Source: an uncultured Alphaproteobacteria bacterium (GTDB taxonomy: Bacteria; Pseudomonadota; Alphaproteobacteria; Bin95). Taken from it: DNA of 64,000 nucleotides. Shown one piece after another: positions 61,988 through 64,000 of this stretch. Location: positions 1 through 64,000 of the forward strand of contig CALLKY010000005.1 of assembly GCA_938083135.1 (NCBI GenBank), given 5' to 3'. Position 1 is the first letter of the stretch. Each line of letters begins with the position of its first letter. The translations under genes were made by a program, and so were the position numbers. The notes under the pieces are model-generated. The model was not told where the DNA came from. It ran no database searches and saw nothing but the letters and a program-made list of their open reading frames with translations.

Positions 61988-63070
61988 ATGAGCCAGGACG
62001 CAATTGTTGCGGCATTGCTGGACTTTATTGCGGCGGACGGGGCGGATGATGCCCAGTTCAATGCCATGGCCCTTGAGCTGTTTGCCTATCAGTTTGAGAA
62101 CAATGCGCCTTTCCAGAAATTTGCCCGCTCGCGCGGGAAAACCCCGCGCATGGTCAAGTCCTGGGTGGATATTCCAGCTGTCCCCATCAACGCCTTCAAA
62201 ACCATGGACCTGACATGCACGCCAATCACGGATGCGGCAGCGATCTTTATGACCAGCGGCACCACGTTGGGCGGCGTGCGCGGTAAGAGCTATCACCCGG
62301 TATTGGATGTCTACGACGCCTCCATGCGCCGGAATTTCCGGGACCGGTTTATGGGGGGGCGCGAGCGGATGCATATGGGCATTCTGTTCCCATCGCCTGC
62401 CATGATGCCGAACTCCTCCCTGGCGCATTACCTTAATCTTGCGGTCCAGGACTTCGGTGCCAATGGCAGCGGCCATCTTGTGTACGAGCGCGGAATTGAA
62501 TTTAGCCGGCTGTATGCGGACCTGGCAGAAGCGGAAAAAACGGGCGAGCCATATGCCCTTCTTGGCGCAAGCTTCAGTCTTGTCCATGTGCTGGATGAAA
62601 TGGCGCGTATTGGGCATACGGTCAAACTACCGCCCGGCAGCCGTATTCTGGATACAGGCGGATTTAAGGGCCAATCCCGTGAGCTAAAGCCAGATGAATT
62701 CTATGACGGGCTCACCGCTACATTCGGCATTCCCCGCAGCGCTTGCATCAATATGTACGGCATGACGGAGCTGTCATCCCAGTTCTACGATGAGGGCAAT
62801 GCCAGCTGTCCTTCTATCAAATCAGGTCCCCATTGGGTGCGGAGCCGGGTGGTGAACCCGCTGACGGGGGATAGCCTGCCTGATGGCCAGACCGGCATTC
62901 TGGCGCATACTGACCTGGCGCATTTTAATATCGTTACAACGATTTTGACTGAGGATGCAGGGATCGCCGTTGATGGCGGGTTCCAATTGCTTGGTCGGGC
63001 GGCAGGAACGGCGGCGCAGGGCTGCTCCATGGCCGTGGATGAATTCCTGAAGGCGGCTGGCGCTGCCTGA
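61988..63070 (+). CDS. LuxE-like acyl-protein synthetase/acyltransferase
   Basis: This 360-residue adenylate-forming enzyme belongs to the LuxE family, which activates a carboxylic acid with ATP and passes the acyl group to a cysteine and then to LuxC. The AMP loop is 'FMTSGTTLGG' (88-97). 'DTGGFKG' (222-228) and 'MYGMTELSSQFYD' (256-268) are the next blocks. Cys346 in 'QGCSMAVDEFL' is the conserved acyl-accepting cysteine near the C-terminus. The ATG at 61988 has AAGGA eight bases upstream; a GTG at 61967 would overlap that site. It is directly under the TPP riboswitch and five bases ahead of the LuxC-like gene. The acid substrate is unknown; a luminescence role is unlikely because luxAB and luxD are absent. 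Confidence 0.9.
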   Translation: MSQDAIVAALLDFIAADGADDAQFNAMALELFAYQFENNAPFQKFARSRGKTPRMVKSWVDIPAVPINAFKTMDLTCTPITDAAAIFMTSGTTLGGVRGKSYHPVLDVYDASMRRNFRDRFMGGRERMHMGILFPSPAMMPNSSLAHYLNLAVQDFGANGSGHLVYERGIEFSRLYADLAEAEKTGEPYALLGASFSLVHVLDEMARIGHTVKLPPGSRILDTGGFKGQSRELKPDEFYDGLTATFGIPRSACINMYGMTELSSQFYDEGNASCPSIKSGPHWVRSRVVNPLTGDSLPDGQTGILAHTDLAHFNIVTTILTEDAGIAVDGGFQLLGRAAGTAAQGCSMAVDEFLKAAGAA

Positions 63071-63075
63071 CGATT

Positions 63076-64000
63076 ATGGCTGAGCGCGCATGCCATCTGC
63101 CTGGGCTTGATTCGGCCGCACTTCAATGGGAAGCGCTTCACTTTGATGGCGCGGGCCGGGATATCGCCGTTGAAGTCCCCGTACTTTCGGGTGCTGATAT
63201 GCAGGCGATGGCAGCGCATGTGCGGGCGCATACTAAGCGGTATCTGGCGCAGTATCCTGTTGCGCGCGTGGTGGATATCATAGATCAAGCGATTGCCCGC
63301 TTGCTGGATCGCAGCGATCCCTACCGGCGCCGTATGGAAGACCTTCTGCCTGCGATCACCGGCTATGACCGGGAGATGTTACAGCTTGGATTGACCGAAT
63401 ACCTGAAATCGTTCCGCAAACCAGAGCTACAGCGCTTCTTGGCGGAAGATTTTCCCAATCCAGCGCTATTGGATGATTTCCAACCTTTGACAAAGGGCGG
63501 TTATGGCCGGGCCTATGGTCCAGAGGTTCTGGCGCATATCTGGGCTGGCAATGTGCCGGGCCTGCCGCTTTGGAGCCTCGTTTCCGGGCTTCTGGTGAAG
63601 GCCGGAACGATTGGGAAAGTCCCAAGCGCTGAACCCATGTTCGCAACCTGGTTCGCTCAACTGCTGGCGGAGATCGAGCCTGAACTGGCAGATAGCATCG
63701 CCATCACATGGTGGAAGGGCGGTGATGAGGAAGCTGAGCGGGCTTTGTTGGCCGAAGCGGACGTCGCTTTGGCGTTCGGCGGCAATGAAGCGCTTGCCGC
63801 CATCCAATCCCGCGCACCCATCACGACGCGCTTTCTGGCTTATGGCCACAAGGTCAGCTTCAGCCTGATTGGGCGGGAGGCACTGGATGCCGCCAAGGCA
63901 TCTGACACAGCGCGCCGTGCCGCCTATGATGTGGCGCGCTATGACCAGCAAGGCTGCTACAGCCCCCACACGCTTTTTGTGGAAGCGGGCGGCAGCGCCG
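63076..64000 (+). CDS. LuxC-like acyl reductase (partial, runs off the window)
   Basis: The visible 308 residues match the LuxC family of fatty-acyl reductases, which receive the acyl group from LuxE and reduce it to an aldehyde with NADPH. The frame begins at the ATG at 63076, five bases after the LuxE-like stop. Recognisable blocks are 'WAGNVPGLPLWSLVSGLLVKAGTIGKVPSAEP', 'ITWWKGGDEEAERALLAEADVALAFGGNEAL', 'TTRFLAYGHKVSFSLIG' and 'YDQQGCYSPHTLFVEAGG'. Cys294 in the last block is the catalytic cysteine. The reductase domain is complete to that point and the C-terminus is missing. Tight spacing implies one operon with the LuxE-like gene under TPP control. Confidence 0.92.
   Translation, partial: MAERACHLPGLDSAALQWEALHFDGAGRDIAVEVPVLSGADMQAMAAHVRAHTKRYLAQYPVARVVDIIDQAIARLLDRSDPYRRRMEDLLPAITGYDREMLQLGLTEYLKSFRKPELQRFLAEDFPNPALLDDFQPLTKGGYGRAYGPEVLAHIWAGNVPGLPLWSLVSGLLVKAGTIGKVPSAEPMFATWFAQLLAEIEPELADSIAITWWKGGDEEAERALLAEADVALAFGGNEALAAIQSRAPITTRFLAYGHKVSFSLIGREALDAAKASDTARRAAYDVARYDQQGCYSPHTLFVEAGGSA

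Noticed and set aside
61967-64000. Bioluminescence operon
   Set aside because: luxA, luxB and luxD are not seen, and the pair is under TPP control, so light production is unlikely.
1-64000. tRNA or rRNA genes
   Set aside because: Several GTTCGA-type stretches were noticed, but all lie in coding sequence without a cloverleaf context.

Overview
The window looks like chromosomal DNA from an alphaproteobacterium with roughly 58-60% G+C, probably Rhodospirillales-like. The reasons are the rph-rdgB-hemW and fabG-acpP-fabF-mltG-yicC-gmk blocks, the split three-gene pntAA-pntAB-pntB transhydrogenase, the SDHAF4/DUF1674 protein, the Fur protein without a CxxC motif and the TTG-started XRE regulator, all of which are typical of that class. 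I saw no tRNA, rRNA or CRISPR array. The exact genus cannot be told from the sequence.

Layout. 1-1476: the edge of an IS630-like element that appears to cut the 3' end of a PilM/GspL-like gene. 1581-5010: a tandem CDGSH protein, then a ketopantoate-reductase-like gene, a two-subunit 3-oxoacid CoA-transferase and an alpha/beta hydrolase in one operon. 5013-7110: fur followed by an iron(III) ABC permease. 7150-7558: a duplicated, repeat-rich spacer. 7559-10094: methylmalonyl-CoA epimerase, an enoyl-CoA hydratase and an MFS carrier. 10113-15160: fatty-acid synthesis genes, mltG, yicC and gmk. 15261-19351: an orphan molybdenum hydroxylase large subunit, a crotonase and a class II aldolase. 19504-25820: a nitrile/amide-flavoured cluster with a dimethylformamidase-like large subunit, a cobalt-type nitrile hydratase and its activator, DUF169, an O-methyltransferase-like gene and an ABM-fold monooxygenase. 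25888-32416: a hybrid histidine kinase, an SDR, a crotonase, hemW, rdgB, rph and SDHAF4. 32534-39323: transhydrogenase, haloacid dehalogenase, M17 aminopeptidase and an MFS carrier whose N-terminus contains a repeat element. 39514-43924: a ligase-associated helicase, and a NYN nuclease coupled to TusA. 43943-51665: 3-hydroxyacyl-CoA dehydrogenase, ETF, a divergent gamma-glutamyltransferase family protein, panC, an acyl-CoA dehydrogenase and a GST. 51662-55549: photolyase, an AT-rich gap, an XRE regulator with a methyltransferase, and a CMD protein. 55749-61631: a peptide-type ABC importer lacking its ATPases, a PhyH dioxygenase and a sugar-epimerase-like SDR. 61788-64000: a TPP riboswitch driving a LuxE-like and a LuxC-like gene; the latter runs off the window.

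The most interesting region is the last one. LuxE and LuxC homologues together make a carboxylic acid reductase (acid to acyl-enzyme to aldehyde). Placing them under a thiamine pyrophosphate riboswitch suggests a thiamine-linked acid reduction, for example salvage of an oxidised thiazole or pyrimidine moiety, rather than luminescence. The second theme is a family of G/C-rich palindromic repeats scattered in intergenic spacers. They usually occur as head-to-head pairs, and one pair is read in frame inside a transporter gene.
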